Shown here in pieces: positions 45,601 through 58,689 of a DNA stretch of 64,000 nt. Below the pieces are notes generated by a model that saw only the letters and a program-made list of their open reading frames with translations, was not told the DNA's origin and ran no database searches. This DNA comes from Persicaria tinctoria (Eukaryota; Streptophyta; Magnoliopsida; Caryophyllales; Polygonaceae), in assembly GCA_037127255.1 (NCBI GenBank), contig JBANSL010000004.1:17863967-17927966 (forward strand), given 5' to 3'. A program made the position numbers and the translations under genes. Every line of letters begins with the position of its first letter. Position 1 is the stretch's first letter.

Positions 45601-48600
45601 TATCTCTATCCTTCTTATTCAATTTTTTTTTAGCCACCAAAATTTGAAAATAGTTTTTTTTCGAGTAATTATTGCAATCTCTGCAGTAAATTACTGAAGG
45701 TGGGTCTCTGTACTAGCCAAATATCAATTAATATAGAGCAGCTATTTCCTTCGCAAGCATCAATTAAAAGCAACAGAGGGGGTATTATTTATCAACAAGA
45801 GTAGTGTACCTCATTCTCGTTTGTCTGCTCTCTAACATCGTACTGATCTCCTTTTGTTACAACAAGGTCTCCCTTGTCATTAGTCCTCACATCGAGACAA
45901 GCAATAACCTGAATAGAGAACCTTTAATTAATACTGCAGCATATTGTCATGATAACATACCGAAACAATCAGATTATCGATGTCCTTTTTAAACAATTAA
46001 CTGATTGTTGCAATTCAAAAGTGCAATTCACAAGTTATAGTTGAACAAAGCTATCAAAAAGAACCTATATGGCTTTCAAGTAAAAAATGGGAAAAAGAAG
46101 AAAACAAAACAAACTAAGCTAATGGTTATTTTGAATTATAAACATAATACAGAAGAATAGAAAAAAAATGATGCTGGATCAGATAAAAACAAAACCTCTA
46201 CAAAAAAAAAAAAAAACACAACCTGCATGCACAAATACAAAAAGATCCCCAGATCATAGTACAATCCCTGTGATCATATTAAATTAGTCTACTGCAAGTT
46301 CAGCATATGGCAGTGCATGGGAATATCAAACAAAGGAGAGATGCATTGTTGGAAAAATGATAAAACGGGAACAACAAAGTAACAACAATGAAGGGATTGT
46401 TGCTCATACAAAGGCAAAGTCAACATAAATATAAGGTGAAAGGAGATGAAAAAAGCAACATGTTCATACCCTCTTTGCTAGTGTAGAAGCTTTCCCTCCC
46501 ACTGGCTTCTGTCTATGCAGAAAGTGTTACAATGAGTAAATGATAATCATGGACATGAACAAAAGATCATATGTCCATGCATAAAAGTCAAGAAGCTTTA
46601 ATTGCTACCTTCGATATAGAAGAATTTGGATGCAAGAACCGTCGTAATATTGAAAGGCCAACTTCTGAAAAAATCAAAAGAAAGCAGATAAAGTCAATGA
46701 AGATATCAGATTTTAATTTTTAAATAAGGGGAAAAAATTAGCAAGCAACGAGATACTACACGCACGCACACAGCATGCAGCAACATCAGCAAATAAGTAG
46801 ATGGTGACTAACAATGAGACCACCCAAATAACAACTTAGACACTACAAAAATTAGTAATATTCTCCGGTTACTGGTTTCCTTCGGTAAACAGCAATTATG
46901 CAAATGGAAGAAAATTTTTAAATGAAAGCAAGTAAATTTTGTTTTTTTTTTCACTGCTAGTCCTGCAAATCATTCACAACAAGAAAGCAATTGGTGTGAA
47001 CGATTTGCAAGACACTACAAAAAGACAAAACTATGTTTGTTTCCCTGCATCACAATGACAACAATGCATATCCCTTTCCACTGAAAGCATCTATGTCAAT
47101 CACTTTGGAAAGACCTAAACACCTTTTTCAGAATGCCCACAAAAGACAATGTGGAAGAGTTGCCTGCAATCTTCCAACCTCACACTAGTTCGGGTTTATT
47201 TAATCAAAATAAACTTCACTCGTATTTATCCATTTGGAACATATGCATGTTTGGTGAAAACATCATTAAAAATGACAATGATGATTTTCAGCAGTGTCTT
47301 GCCTCCACTCTTTTCTGGATGAAACTGAACAGCATATACATTTCCTCGTCTTATTGAGGCAATAAACTCATCACCATAGTTGCATGTTGATGACACCCAC
47401 TCTTTATTATCGTCTGACTAAACAGATGAACAAAAATAGATTAGATTGGCAACGAGTCAATGACAAAATTGACTTATAATTGTTGAAAAGCAAAAACAAG
47501 CAGGGGATAAGTTTCATACAGGTATGGCACGATAAGAATGAACAAAATATACATGACGGTTGTCAATTTCATCCAATATCCCAGCATCTTTATTTATTTT
47601 CAATGCATTCCAGCCAATGTGAGGTACCGGTAAACCGTTATTTGAATCAAACCGTCCAACCACACCAGGTATCAAGCCAAGACCCTTCACTGAACAGGAA
47701 ACATACAGGTGTCAAATTTTCTGGGCAACACAATGCAGAGAAGTAAACCGAAATGACAACCAGTTGACAATGCATACACACAATCAGACAAAAGGCACGT
47801 ATAACAATTCCACAAAAGAGGATGGGTATTGTCGTATCGAGAACTGTCCACCAGAGTAACTATCTGTGAAAACTTAGCAACTAACACAGGTGGGTAAGTA
47901 GACCAATATATCGGGGTGTGTGTGTGTGTGTACATATATACATATACATATACATACATGTTAATCAATATATCAATATGTATGTATATATGTACGTAGG
48001 TTGATCTGTGCAATTGTGCATTTGGGTTAACTTGTCATTCTCAAAGTTTGCAAGCATGCACTAATGTCTGCAAAGTGATCCAATCTCATGGTTCTGAATT
48101 TTCCCTTGTCTTGTGTGTTAAGGAATTCAAATGGATAAAATTTGTCAGAATCATAAATTAACCCTTAAATAGATAAAATTCAAATTTGTCTGAATGTTTT
48201 ATCAACAGCTTTATTTCCAGATATCAAAAATAATATATAAGTGGAAAAGGTGAATAATATACGTGCAAGATATGAGGAGGAACATCAATTTGTGTAACAA
48301 ATATCAAACTCTAAGGGTTTAATACATCATAGCCAAATAAAAAATCAGTTATAGTAGTTAAACGTTATTCTATGAGGAGGAACATCAATTTGTGTAACAA
48401 ATATCAAACTCTAAGGGTTTAATACATCATAGCCAAATAAAAAATCAGTTATAGTAGTTAAACGTTATTCTATAAACAAATAAAATAAAAACATTTACAT
48501 ATAAAAAAAATTCATGCCAAAATAGCACTAACTAGGTAACTTAATTTGTTAATTTTATATTAAAAAATACATATATTACAATTCTGAAATTTAAATCATA

Positions 48601-50986
48601 CCAGTCCATTTTTGTGTCAATACCCATGTGGCACTGGGAACACACTAGTATATACAACAAGATCCTAACCAAAGGTGCTATTAAAGTTGATGGAAGTTTA
48701 CTAATAAACACGATCTTATACTTGGAAGTTGAAGTATGTTCGTGGAAGTAGTGTTCTAAAATTCGCGCGGTGCCTAGGCACCGGGCTAGAGGGGACCTAG
48801 GAATTTTTAAGTCTAGGCGGTCATCTAGGCAAAAGTCTGCCTATGCACCGCCTAGGCCCGTCTAGACGCTGCCTAAGCCCGCCTAGCCCAACGATTATTC
48901 AATTTTAGCTTCTAGGCATGTGATTAGTCGACTTAGGATTTTTTTATCCCCCAAGTCGGGATGTATTTGCCATTGAGCCGAACCTATTGTTTTAGATTTC
49001 AAGAGGTTTAGAGTCACTAGTGGTATGCGTTTATTTACTTTAGTGTTCGTTAAGCATCGCAAAATTGGGTTTATGAGTGATATTATGAATTATTATTACA
49101 TCATATGAACATGTGGTATGCGTTAAAATATAAGGATATAATCAAATTTGTTTTAAGTCCGCCTAGGCGCCGCCTAGACACCCGCCTCGCCGCCGGCCGC
49201 CTAGCACATTTTAGAACATTGCCCGGAAGACACGTGATTTAGAACTGGAGATGACATTCGTTGCTAACTTCAGAGTTGATGACATTGGGGGATGGGAATT
49301 AGTAAACGATGTACATTTTTAGTTGAATTTGAAGGGGTGGAGGGTATTAGAGAATGTTGGAAAGAGGATTCATTAAGTAATCCATGGTTATGGGCTTCCA
49401 CGGTGAGGCTTCAGGCTTCCACTTTAAAAAGTGGCTTGCTAAGTCAAAGGGGTTGAAGTGAAACTCTCACCCCTCTACTTATTGTAGCGGTGGTTTGTGC
49501 AATTAATTAAATTTCATATTAAAGTCGGGAACTTATGTTTTTAAATCTATCACGCCACATAGAAGAGTTAAAGAACCTTATTCTAGAATTCTAATTCATT
49601 GAGCTTATGATAGGAGTGGGAAATTGTTTTCCTTTTTTCTTTTTATTTATCTGTTTTTCTTCCTGTTTGGATCATTCTCGTAAAATTACTCCCATATGAT
49701 CCATTCTGATTTGACAAAGTTCGTAGGACGAGAGAACATTAGGAAAGGCATTAGGAGCTGCAACTAGGTTGCTGTATGACATCTACTCTCCTTGCTTAAA
49801 AAATAAGCAAATGAGTGGTGTTCCCTAGGAAAAAAACATATATTGTATAATAAAAGAAAGCAAATAATAACTGTATTACCTGGTCCATTCTCTTCACTAC
49901 TTTCAAAAAGAAGTTGCAGTCCCAGACAAATTCCAAGAAATGGACGATCACTTTGGATATATGAACAAAGTGCTTCAGCCATCCTGAGTCGAGCAAAGCA
50001 GAAAAAAAAAACAGGATTAAAAAAAAAGAATCAACTATCTGCTCATAATATAAGAGGAATCTTGATGACAAATACACATGACAGAATCAACTTAGGAAAG
50101 CATGAGAGAAGCTTTATGGACTAGGCAATGGGAAGTTCCCCCTCAGCACAAACGAAGTGGGACTTTTTAAGTAGAGAACAACATGAATGAGCGTGAAGCA
50201 CAGGAAAAAGGAACATCAAATTCAACAAGAAAACTTATTTGCTATATACTTGGTAGAAATTTTACTTTTCGGAATTCTAATGTGAAGTATGAAGAGTTTC
50301 CTGTCTTCTTTCTTTATTTTGACTTCCCCTTATCGGAAAAAGAAAAGAAAAGGAAGAACACGTTACTAAGAAACAAAGTAGCAACCCACCCCTTTTGATT
50401 AAGCACATCCATAGCAGGTGCAAAAGCACCAACTCCAGGAAATACAAGACGATTGGCTTTGAGAATATCATCCGGTGTTTCCACCTACAAAAATAAACAA
50501 AAAGAAATTTCTAAGAGGATATAAACTCACTCGCAAAACAGGAAAACAACCAAAATGGAAGCGGTAAGATAACAATATCATGATGTGGGGGAAATCTCAC
50601 ATCTTTGATATCAAAACCAAGGCGGCGAATTGCATTCCTCACGCTTCGAACATTCCCAGCTCCATAATCAAGGAGTGTAACAACTAATACAGCAACAAAT
50701 CCATTAAAAGAGCATCAAACACGATCAGAAAACCAAAAATCAAAAACTAAGAAATTAAGTTTCGCAAGGAACTGGACGAGAGAGAGAGAGACAATTAAGT
50801 ACCAGAATCGCCAGCAGCTCCATACGAAGCAGAGATTTGGAAACTCTTTGGAAGCTTCACTTCAAAGCTGCGGCAGTGTAGGTATTTAGGATGGATGCTG
50901 CTGCCATTGAAAGAGGACTTGGAGGAAGGAGGCAGGTTGCCGTTGTTGAGGACTGCGGAGGAGTAGCTACAAAGCGCCGCTTCCAT
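36603..50986 (-). CDS. HISN4: imidazole-glycerol-phosphate synthase hisHF, chloroplast (19 exons)
   Basis: This bifunctional enzyme takes ammonia from glutamine and joins it to the intermediate PRFAR, giving imidazole-glycerol phosphate and AICAR (histidine pathway, chloroplast). Exons, complement: 50803-50986, 50601-50683, 50390-50484, 49880-49983, 47520-47689, 47303-47417, 46609-46664, 46470-46508, 45810-45908, 43153-43215, 43016-43078, 41207-41289, 40081-40189, 39922-39975, 38390-38477, 38081-38118, 37792-37897, 37265-37431, 36603-36662. They sum to 1776 bases, 591 residues, as expected for the family. Residues 1 to about 55 look like a transit peptide. In the glutaminase part, Cys140 (LGICLGLQ) with His245 and Glu247 (VQFHPEKSG) form the triad. 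The cyclase part from about 282 has Asp288 (IACLDV) and Asp446 (VSIDPRR). All splice sites are GT-AG except the exon 6 donor, which is GC. I chose the ATG that opens the transit peptide; the same frame is open further upstream. Confidence 0.96.
38478..39921 (-). other. HISN4 intron 14 (1.4 kb)
   Basis: It contains the Stowaway-like MITE at 39571-39791. The remainder shows no recognisable coding or repeat structure. Confidence 0.85.
39571..39791. mobile_element. Stowaway-like MITE in HISN4 intron 14
   Basis: Terminal repeats CTCCCTCCGTCTCGCAATACTTG and their complement are flanked by TA (39569-39570 and 39792-39793). It is 221 bp and of a different subfamily from the copy at 11383. Confidence 0.93.
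41290..43015 (-). other. HISN4 intron 11 (1.7 kb)
   Basis: It contains a LINE reverse-transcriptase fragment near 41700-41885 and a CT-rich stretch at 41990-42140. Nothing else is recognised. Confidence 0.85.
41700..41885 (-). pseudogene. LINE reverse-transcriptase fragment in HISN4 intron 11
   Basis: The minus strand reads [13 protein letters not shown], then [23 protein letters not shown]. It resembles the FIDLEKAYDRV ... YI.VIKDMYEG..TSVRT stretch of plant LINE reverse transcriptases. It is short and broken. Confidence 0.75.
43216..45809 (-). other. HISN4 intron 9 (2.6 kb, the longest)
   Basis: The sequence is AT-rich, with a single MITE-like end near 45400-45430 (TACTCCATCTGTCCC) and no partner end found. 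No coding relic is recognised. Confidence 0.8.
48271..48470. repeat. exact 100-bp tandem duplication in HISN4 intron 4
   Basis: The unit starting TATGAGGAGGAACATC at 48271 repeats at 48371 without differences that I can see. Confidence 0.95.
48753..49217. mobile_element. short inverted-repeat DNA element rich in GCCTAGGCG
   Basis: The ends GTTCTAAAAT and ATTTTAGAAC form terminal inverted repeats. Both flanks of the interior are dense in CGCCTAGGC-type palindromes around an AT-rich core. I found no clear target duplication, so the superfamily is open. Confidence 0.7.
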
Positions 50987-51100
50987 TGGAGAGAGAAGAG
51001 GGCGTGAAAGATGGGGAAACGTATGAGAGGCTTTGTGTAAGGTAAAATGAACCCACGGCTCGCCCTGGAAGCGCTGATAATTAGGGTAATTCGAGCACAC
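50987..51100 (-). promoter_or_regulatory. HISN4 5' untranslated region and core promoter remnant
   Basis: Only about 115 bp separates the start codon from the 3' end of the LINE at 51101. A CTCTTCTCTCTCC tract directly precedes the ATG on the minus strand, as in many plant 5' leaders. No TATA box is evident in this interval, so the core promoter may lie at or inside the LINE-derived sequence. Confidence 0.5.
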
Positions 51101-52650
51101 TTTTTTTTTTCTTTTGAACCGGACAAAATTTGGCTTAGGGAGCCTAACCGCCAAGGGCATCCATACATGACAGAGCAAAGCAAAGAATCGTCAGGGCTAA
51201 TATAGTTGTACATGGCAAAGTTCAAATACGATTAGCCTGCAACTTGGTTTGCCTGACGGAATAAAAGAAACTTAGCGAGACTAGATTGTCCGAGACAATC
51301 ATTTTTTAGTCTCCCGTAAGCTTCCCAAAACCTTTTAATTTAAACTGTTAATTATGGTTAGATTGTCCCCTCCTACTTCCAAGTCGGATATGTATAGTTC
51401 TAGTGCAGTCGCGATACCTTTCCAGGCCCCAAAGCTTTCAGCTCTCGCAACAGAAGGGATAGGACAAGGACCACAACCAAAGAATATCGGGATTCCCATA
51501 TGGTTTCTGATTATAAAGCCATAGAAGCCAGAGCCAGAGCTCCATCGAAATTAAATTTGTGTTTCCCAGTCGACAGGGGTTTTCATTTTGTCCTTTTTCT
51601 CCGTTTGGTTGCTTTTGTTTCGGTTGTTGGTTGTGTTGTTGTCAAGATCTTCGCTATTTTTTGCGGATTTCCTTAGTGATGTTTGCTCTTTGACGAAAGA
51701 TTTAATACATCTCACATCCGGGTGAATATCGTCAAATAGCGTCTTGTTTCGAAAGTACGAAATTCCCCACCAGGCAAAGGCAAGCTTAGCAAAACGGTGC
51801 ATGCCAATGTTGTTTTTTATATCTTGAATTATGTCATTTAGGGTAGTGCCTTCCCTGAAAGCATTGTTAATGTGCATGTACAAGCTTGGATCGGTCGAGA
51901 TTATTGTGTCTTTTGCAATAGGACAATCCCACAGTACATGCGGTATATCTTCAAAGTTGTAATCACATTGTGGGCAGTTGGTCGGGATACCTAACCGTCG
52001 TGATGCCAGCTTAGATGTGGTGGGTATGCCATTCTTTGAAAGTTTCCAAAGGAATGTTTTAATCTTTGGTGGAATATCTAGGTCCCAAGTCCATCTCATG
52101 TTGGATTTTTGATGTTGTTTAATGCTACTTATCATGTCTATAGCTGATTTGGTAGAGAACTAGCCATTTCTGCTCCATTTCGAGTATAGCCTATCCATAT
52201 GTATATTCTTAGGTATCGGTGTTATTTTAATATCATTTTTTACCGTTTTAGTTAGGTGTTGATCAACCAATCTGTTCAATTTTTCAAGGTCCCATGTCTT
52301 GTCACGCGTTAGTAGCTGCTTTACAGTTGTGGTAGTTTCAATCTGTTGGGGTTACGACGCTAAAGATATAAGAGGCGCATTGCATGTCCAATGATCCAGC
52401 CATAAGTTAATGTTTTGCACGTCTCCAATTGGCCATTGGATTTCTTGCTTAAATAATGGAATTAATTTAGTCAACTGGTCCACTGCTAGGAAGTGGCCCT
52501 ATTTCTGTTATAAGTAAGAAGTTCTTGTTGTTTTAGATATTTTTTTCTTAATTAGTGTTACCCAAGGGTTGATGGGTTATGCTAAAATTTTCCAAAGCAG
52601 TTTAAGTTGTAAGGCTTTATTCATGTCTTCTGGTGCGTGGACATAGAGGA
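51101..52650 (-). mobile_element. 5'-truncated L1-type LINE next to HISN4
   Basis: Ten T at 51101-51110 mark the poly(A) tail of a minus-strand LINE. Upstream of it are RNase H relics (51250-51530), the zinc-binding region (51551-52135) and a damaged end of the reverse transcriptase. The outer edge near 52650 is approximate and no target duplication was found. Confidence 0.8.
51551..52135 (-). pseudogene. LINE zinc-binding region (zf-RVT)
   Basis: WTWDLDIPPKIKTFLWKLSK, then IPTTSKLASRRLGI, then CPQCDYNFEDIPHVLWDC is the reverse-transcriptase zinc-binding domain with its Cys and His residues. The frame stays open for 194 residues and then meets a stop at the RNase H border. Confidence 0.88.
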
Positions 52651-52721
52651 GACTTCAGCCAAAAAAAATCAAAAAAAAAAAAATTAACCGACCGCTCCGG
52701 TAATCACTGCAGCATACATCT

Positions 52722-52990
52722 TTGGAGGGTGGCCTTGTCCTTGGGAGATTGAGATGACCGTCTCGAACGTTCAGCTTCTTCTGCAGTGCTTTGAGGTGGC
52801 TACCTGTCGGCATGTTTTCCGTGAAGTGAATCGAGTTGCGGACTTGGTGGCTAAGCTCAAGCATACGATGTACCTTAGAGTTGTCACTTCACATCAGGAG
52901 TTTCTTGTCCTCATCCGTAAGGACGCTATTGGGTGGTGGGTCAGCAGGGTCTGACACCACCCAAACTCTTACCTTGTATCAAAAAAAAAA
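52722..52990 (+). mobile_element. short 5'-truncated LINE insertion with RNase H tail
   Basis: A 10-bp duplication GCATACATCT lies at 52712-52721 and 52991-53000. A run of A ends the insert. The frame 52754-52954 reads HVFREVNRVADLVAKL, the C-terminal helix of the LINE RNase H domain. Confidence 0.9.
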
Positions 52991-53000
52991 GCATACATCT

Positions 53001-53220
53001 CACTCCTAAATCCTAATTATGTACACCGTAGCATACATCGGTGGATATGATCATGTATATGAACCATTAGTGCGGTGGATGGCAACCGCAATTTGCTATA
53101 GTGAATTAAGTTGCGGTAGCTTAATTAAGTAATGTAATTAATTTACGCATGTACCATCTTATTCCTTCTTCCTGCAACCGAAAGCAAAATTGCAGAAAAC
53201 TCTAGTTGTAGTAATATCAT
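53001..53220. other. nothing recognised
   Basis: AT-rich spacer between two LINE relics. Confidence 0.5.
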
Positions 53221-55443
53221 TTGGGCAGGTTCGCAACTTTCGGAATTTTGAGGGGAAGAAGGTGGATGCAGAGGATGTGTTGAATGATGGGTGGAGAATG
53301 GTGGAGGTAGCAAACAGGCTCGAGGCTAACCGAGGAGGAAGGGATGTAGCTATGCTTTAGGATGGAGAAGGCCATCGACGGGGTTTATTAAAATCAATTG
53401 TGATGCTTCGGTGGATAAGGTAGAGGGATGTGGGCTCGGCATGGTGATGAGAGATGAGGACATTGAGCTTTGTTTTGTTGCTGCTCGGTTAATGGAGTGT
53501 GTTTTAGCTCCGGAATTAGGCGAAGCTGAGGTGGTGGTGTGGGTTTTAAAGCTAACGATTGGGGAGGGGCTCACCCATGTTTTTTTTTTTTTTTTTGATA
53601 AGGAAAAAATTCGAGGCCGGACAGGCCCGGACCTCGAGAGACGGCGAGCCGTCTAAACATACAATATAGCAAAAGAAATACAACAGAAAGCAAATATCTA
53701 ATACAACAAAAGAACTACACGAAACAAACCCGAAAAACCCCAAACCCTAAGCAAACAAGCGGACACAGCAACGAGATGAAGGAGACCCGACGTGGTGAAG
53801 TGGATAGCGAGCGCATGGGACAACACAACTGACACGATGTCTCGCCGCCGGAAAGACGGAAAGCAGAAATCCACGTAGGGCAAAGACGACTCCTGGGGAA
53901 GTGTGGATCACACGACGTTCCCTCCACCTAGATGAAGGATCTTCGGAGACCACGAACACCACCAACACGATCACTTGGATCAACCAGGGTCGCAGAACTG
54001 CTCCTCAACCGAGACTAACCACGAACCAACAAACAGAACTCCAACCAACGCGAGAAAATGAAGTACGACCGCGAGAGGGCAAAGAGCGCAAGAGGAATCT
54101 AGATTCGAACTCCGGCGAAATTCAATGTTGTAATTTACACAAGTTATTTTAATTATTTATTTATTTATTTTTATAAGTAACCATAACCCTTTTTTTTTCT
54201 TTTCTTTTTTCTTTTTTTCCCCTTAGGTCGGGTCAGCTTTGGGCCCAAGAAATAGCCTTGGGCCCAAAGTGAGGGAAAAAAGAGCCTGGAAAGCAACCGA
54301 GGGCCACTTGGGGCCCAAGGAAGCTACAAGGCAAGTCAAACCCGGAAGAGGGCAACAAGCGGCCGCCAGCCATGGCCAAGAGACGCCATCCATGGCCAAA
54401 CCGAGAAGGCCGCCAGAAGCCCGCGACCGGAGAAGATCCAAGAGCGTGTAAAGCGACAGTGGAACGGAGGCGCAACCCCGAGAGAGAGCGCGCCGGCCAA
54501 GACCACCGCCGGGAAGATGCAATCCCCGACCCCGATAGAAGCGCCACCACCTTGAGCACCCGCATCCGCCGAGAAGGGACAGCGCGCGACAAACCAACAG
54601 GCCGAAGGGGCAAGGGGTCAGAATAAGGAGCAGACGACGGAACCGGAGAGGGAGAGGCCTCCGGACAGCCGCTGCCGCCACCGATGAACGGAGTGCTCGA
54701 AGGAGACGGACCAGTACCCAAACGAGATTACGAAGGGGACGAGCCCAATACTCCACCGAGGAAGATGGTTGCAGGACAACCAAGGTAGAATATGATGAAA
54801 ATCGCTGGACTAAAGGCGAACACCGAGACCAAAAATCAAGTCCCGATTCGCCAAAACTCCAAATTGAAAGAGGAAATTGGGAGGAACGAGACCCAATTTG
54901 GGGGCCAAGATTCGAACACCTTCTCACAAAGAGAGGACTTGGGGCTCTCCGAAGAGAGATTTAGGCTCTCCGAAGAGAGATTTAGAGGCTCTCCGAAGAG
55001 AGAGGTTTAGTCGGAGATGTTGTTCGTTGTTCGGACCTCACCTAGTCCACCACTAAGGATGGAAGAGGGAGTGCACTGATGAGGAGACGAGTGGAGGAGA
55101 GGAACTCAAACACCGATAGATCGGAGCATTGGATCAACCGGCCAAAGATGGATGTTGACGGAGCGGCGTGGGTTTTTTGGAAACGCTCTCAAAAGAGAGC
55201 TTTTCAATATTGCTTTGTGCCAAAGGAGAATTAGGCTTCTGTGACTTGGAGGGGCTCACCCATGTGATTGTGGAGAGAGACTGCCTACAAGTGATGAGGC
55301 ATTTGGATGAGAGGAGGGTAAAGAGGTCGGAGCTTGAAAGTGTGTTGGACGGGGCGGCAAGACTAGCGGGAAGTTACAAATATGCAATTGGAGTTTCGTT
55401 CGCAGGAGCGGGGATAAGGATGCACACTGACTTGCCTCCTTAA
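53221..55443 (+). pseudogene. LINE RNase H domain split by a retroposon
   Basis: The left part (to 53580) reads INCDASVDKVEGCGLGMVMRD and a LGEAEVVVWVLKL segment. The right part (55248-55443) reads GLTHVIVERDCLQVMRHL, then an RSELESVLD stretch and a stop. Together they cover the RVT_3-type RNase H fold. The interruption is the retroposon 53581-55247. Confidence 0.85.
53581..55247 (-). mobile_element. non-autonomous L1-like retroposon, copy 2
   Basis: An 18-bp duplication GGAGGGGCTCACCCATGT lies at 53563-53580 and 55248-55265. A run of T at the left edge is the minus-strand poly(A) tail. The 3' end is related to that of 34186-35251. The interior carries long GC-rich open frames (such as 54223-54927) without recognisable domains and three tandem copies of an 18-22 base CTCTCCGAAGAGAGATTTA-type unit at about 54937-55008. 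Confidence 0.88.
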
Positions 55444-55786
55444 GGCACAACACTTGTTTTACTTTTCAAACTCTAGCATTCCTCTTATTTTTAATAAAAG
55501 TTATTTCTTTTATTAAAAAAATTAATACATGATATTTCTTTTATATTAAAAAATTCAACCTTAGCCATTGCGGTGGGCATTGATAACCCACGTTAATTTT
55601 ACATAATTCAATAACTTTAATGATAATACCCCTTAACTTGATGCGGTGGCATGATAAGAGATTTACGGTTCGGTCCGATTTGGTCTATTTCAGAGCTCTA
55701 CGGTGTCCACCGGGCTTGTGGAACTCTATATAAATACCTCAAACCATTCTCGCATTTCTACATATTTTCAAACATTCAATATTTCA
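55444..55786. other. AT-rich spacer with a possible TATA box
   Basis: CTATATAAATACC near 55725 lies about 60 bp before a small open frame. Nothing else is recognised. Confidence 0.4.
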
Positions 55787-55927
55787 ATGGCAAATCCAAA
55801 TGAAGAAGGATATGCGATAAACGTTCATGATTTCTTGTACGAGATGCATTTTCGACATGAAGAAAGAATCCCCGGTAATGATTTTTATATGGTTGTTTGT
55901 TGTTATTGTTCACATGGTTTTAAATGA
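55787..55927 (+). pseudogene. small BED/zinc-finger-like frame, possibly a gene relic
   Basis: The frame encodes 46 residues ending VVCCYCSHGFK. The sequence just downstream, in another frame (55940-56021), reads GNLRNHIEKKHLDKWPR. Joined in concept, C-X2-C followed by H-X4-H resembles a BED-type zinc finger as in hAT transposases, with a frameshift between the halves. An intron reading was tried and did not keep the frame. A TATA-like box stands upstream. It may be a hAT-derived fragment or a broken small gene. Confidence 0.35.
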
Positions 55928-56265
55928 GGAACAAACAGGGAAATGGTAATCTGAGGAACCACATTGAGAAGAAGCATCTTGATAAGTGGCCGAGAGTAGA
56001 AGGCGAAGCAAGCCGCTCATGAAATTGAGAGAATGAGCTTTTGTACTTTGGTCTTAATGTGTTATCGACTTATCATTGTCTACAATCTACTTTATTTCTT
56101 GGTGTGTGACTATCAATATATCATGCGTGCAATGCGTAGTTGTTTAGTTGTTTTTGCTTTGAGAGTCGAGACTCATATTGTTCGGTTGTAACTTGTAAGT
56201 TATCACGGCAATTAATAATAAAATCATCTTGTCTTCATAGTTAATTTTTCTTCTTAAATAATTTT

Positions 56266-58689
<2,424 letters not shown>

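Larger units (their letters stand above)
47690..49879 (-). other. HISN4 intron 4 (2.2 kb)
   Basis: It carries a (TG)n/(TA)n tract at about 47915-47990, a 100-bp tandem duplication (48271-48470) and an inverted-repeat element (48753-49217). Confidence 0.85.

Noticed and set aside
50987..51178. Longer N-terminus for HISN4 starting at 51178
   Set aside because: The frame is open upstream, but it runs through the leader into LINE 3' sequence. The ATG at 50986 begins a normal-looking transit peptide and gives the family's usual length.
51101..52650. Target-site duplication for the LINE upstream of HISN4
   Set aside because: No shared stretch was found near 52650; A-rich runs at 52665-52683 obscure the border.
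54223..54927. 234-residue minus-strand frame as a host gene
   Set aside because: It is inside a retroposon with an 18-bp target duplication. Overlapping open frames in several phases show the openness comes from GC content.
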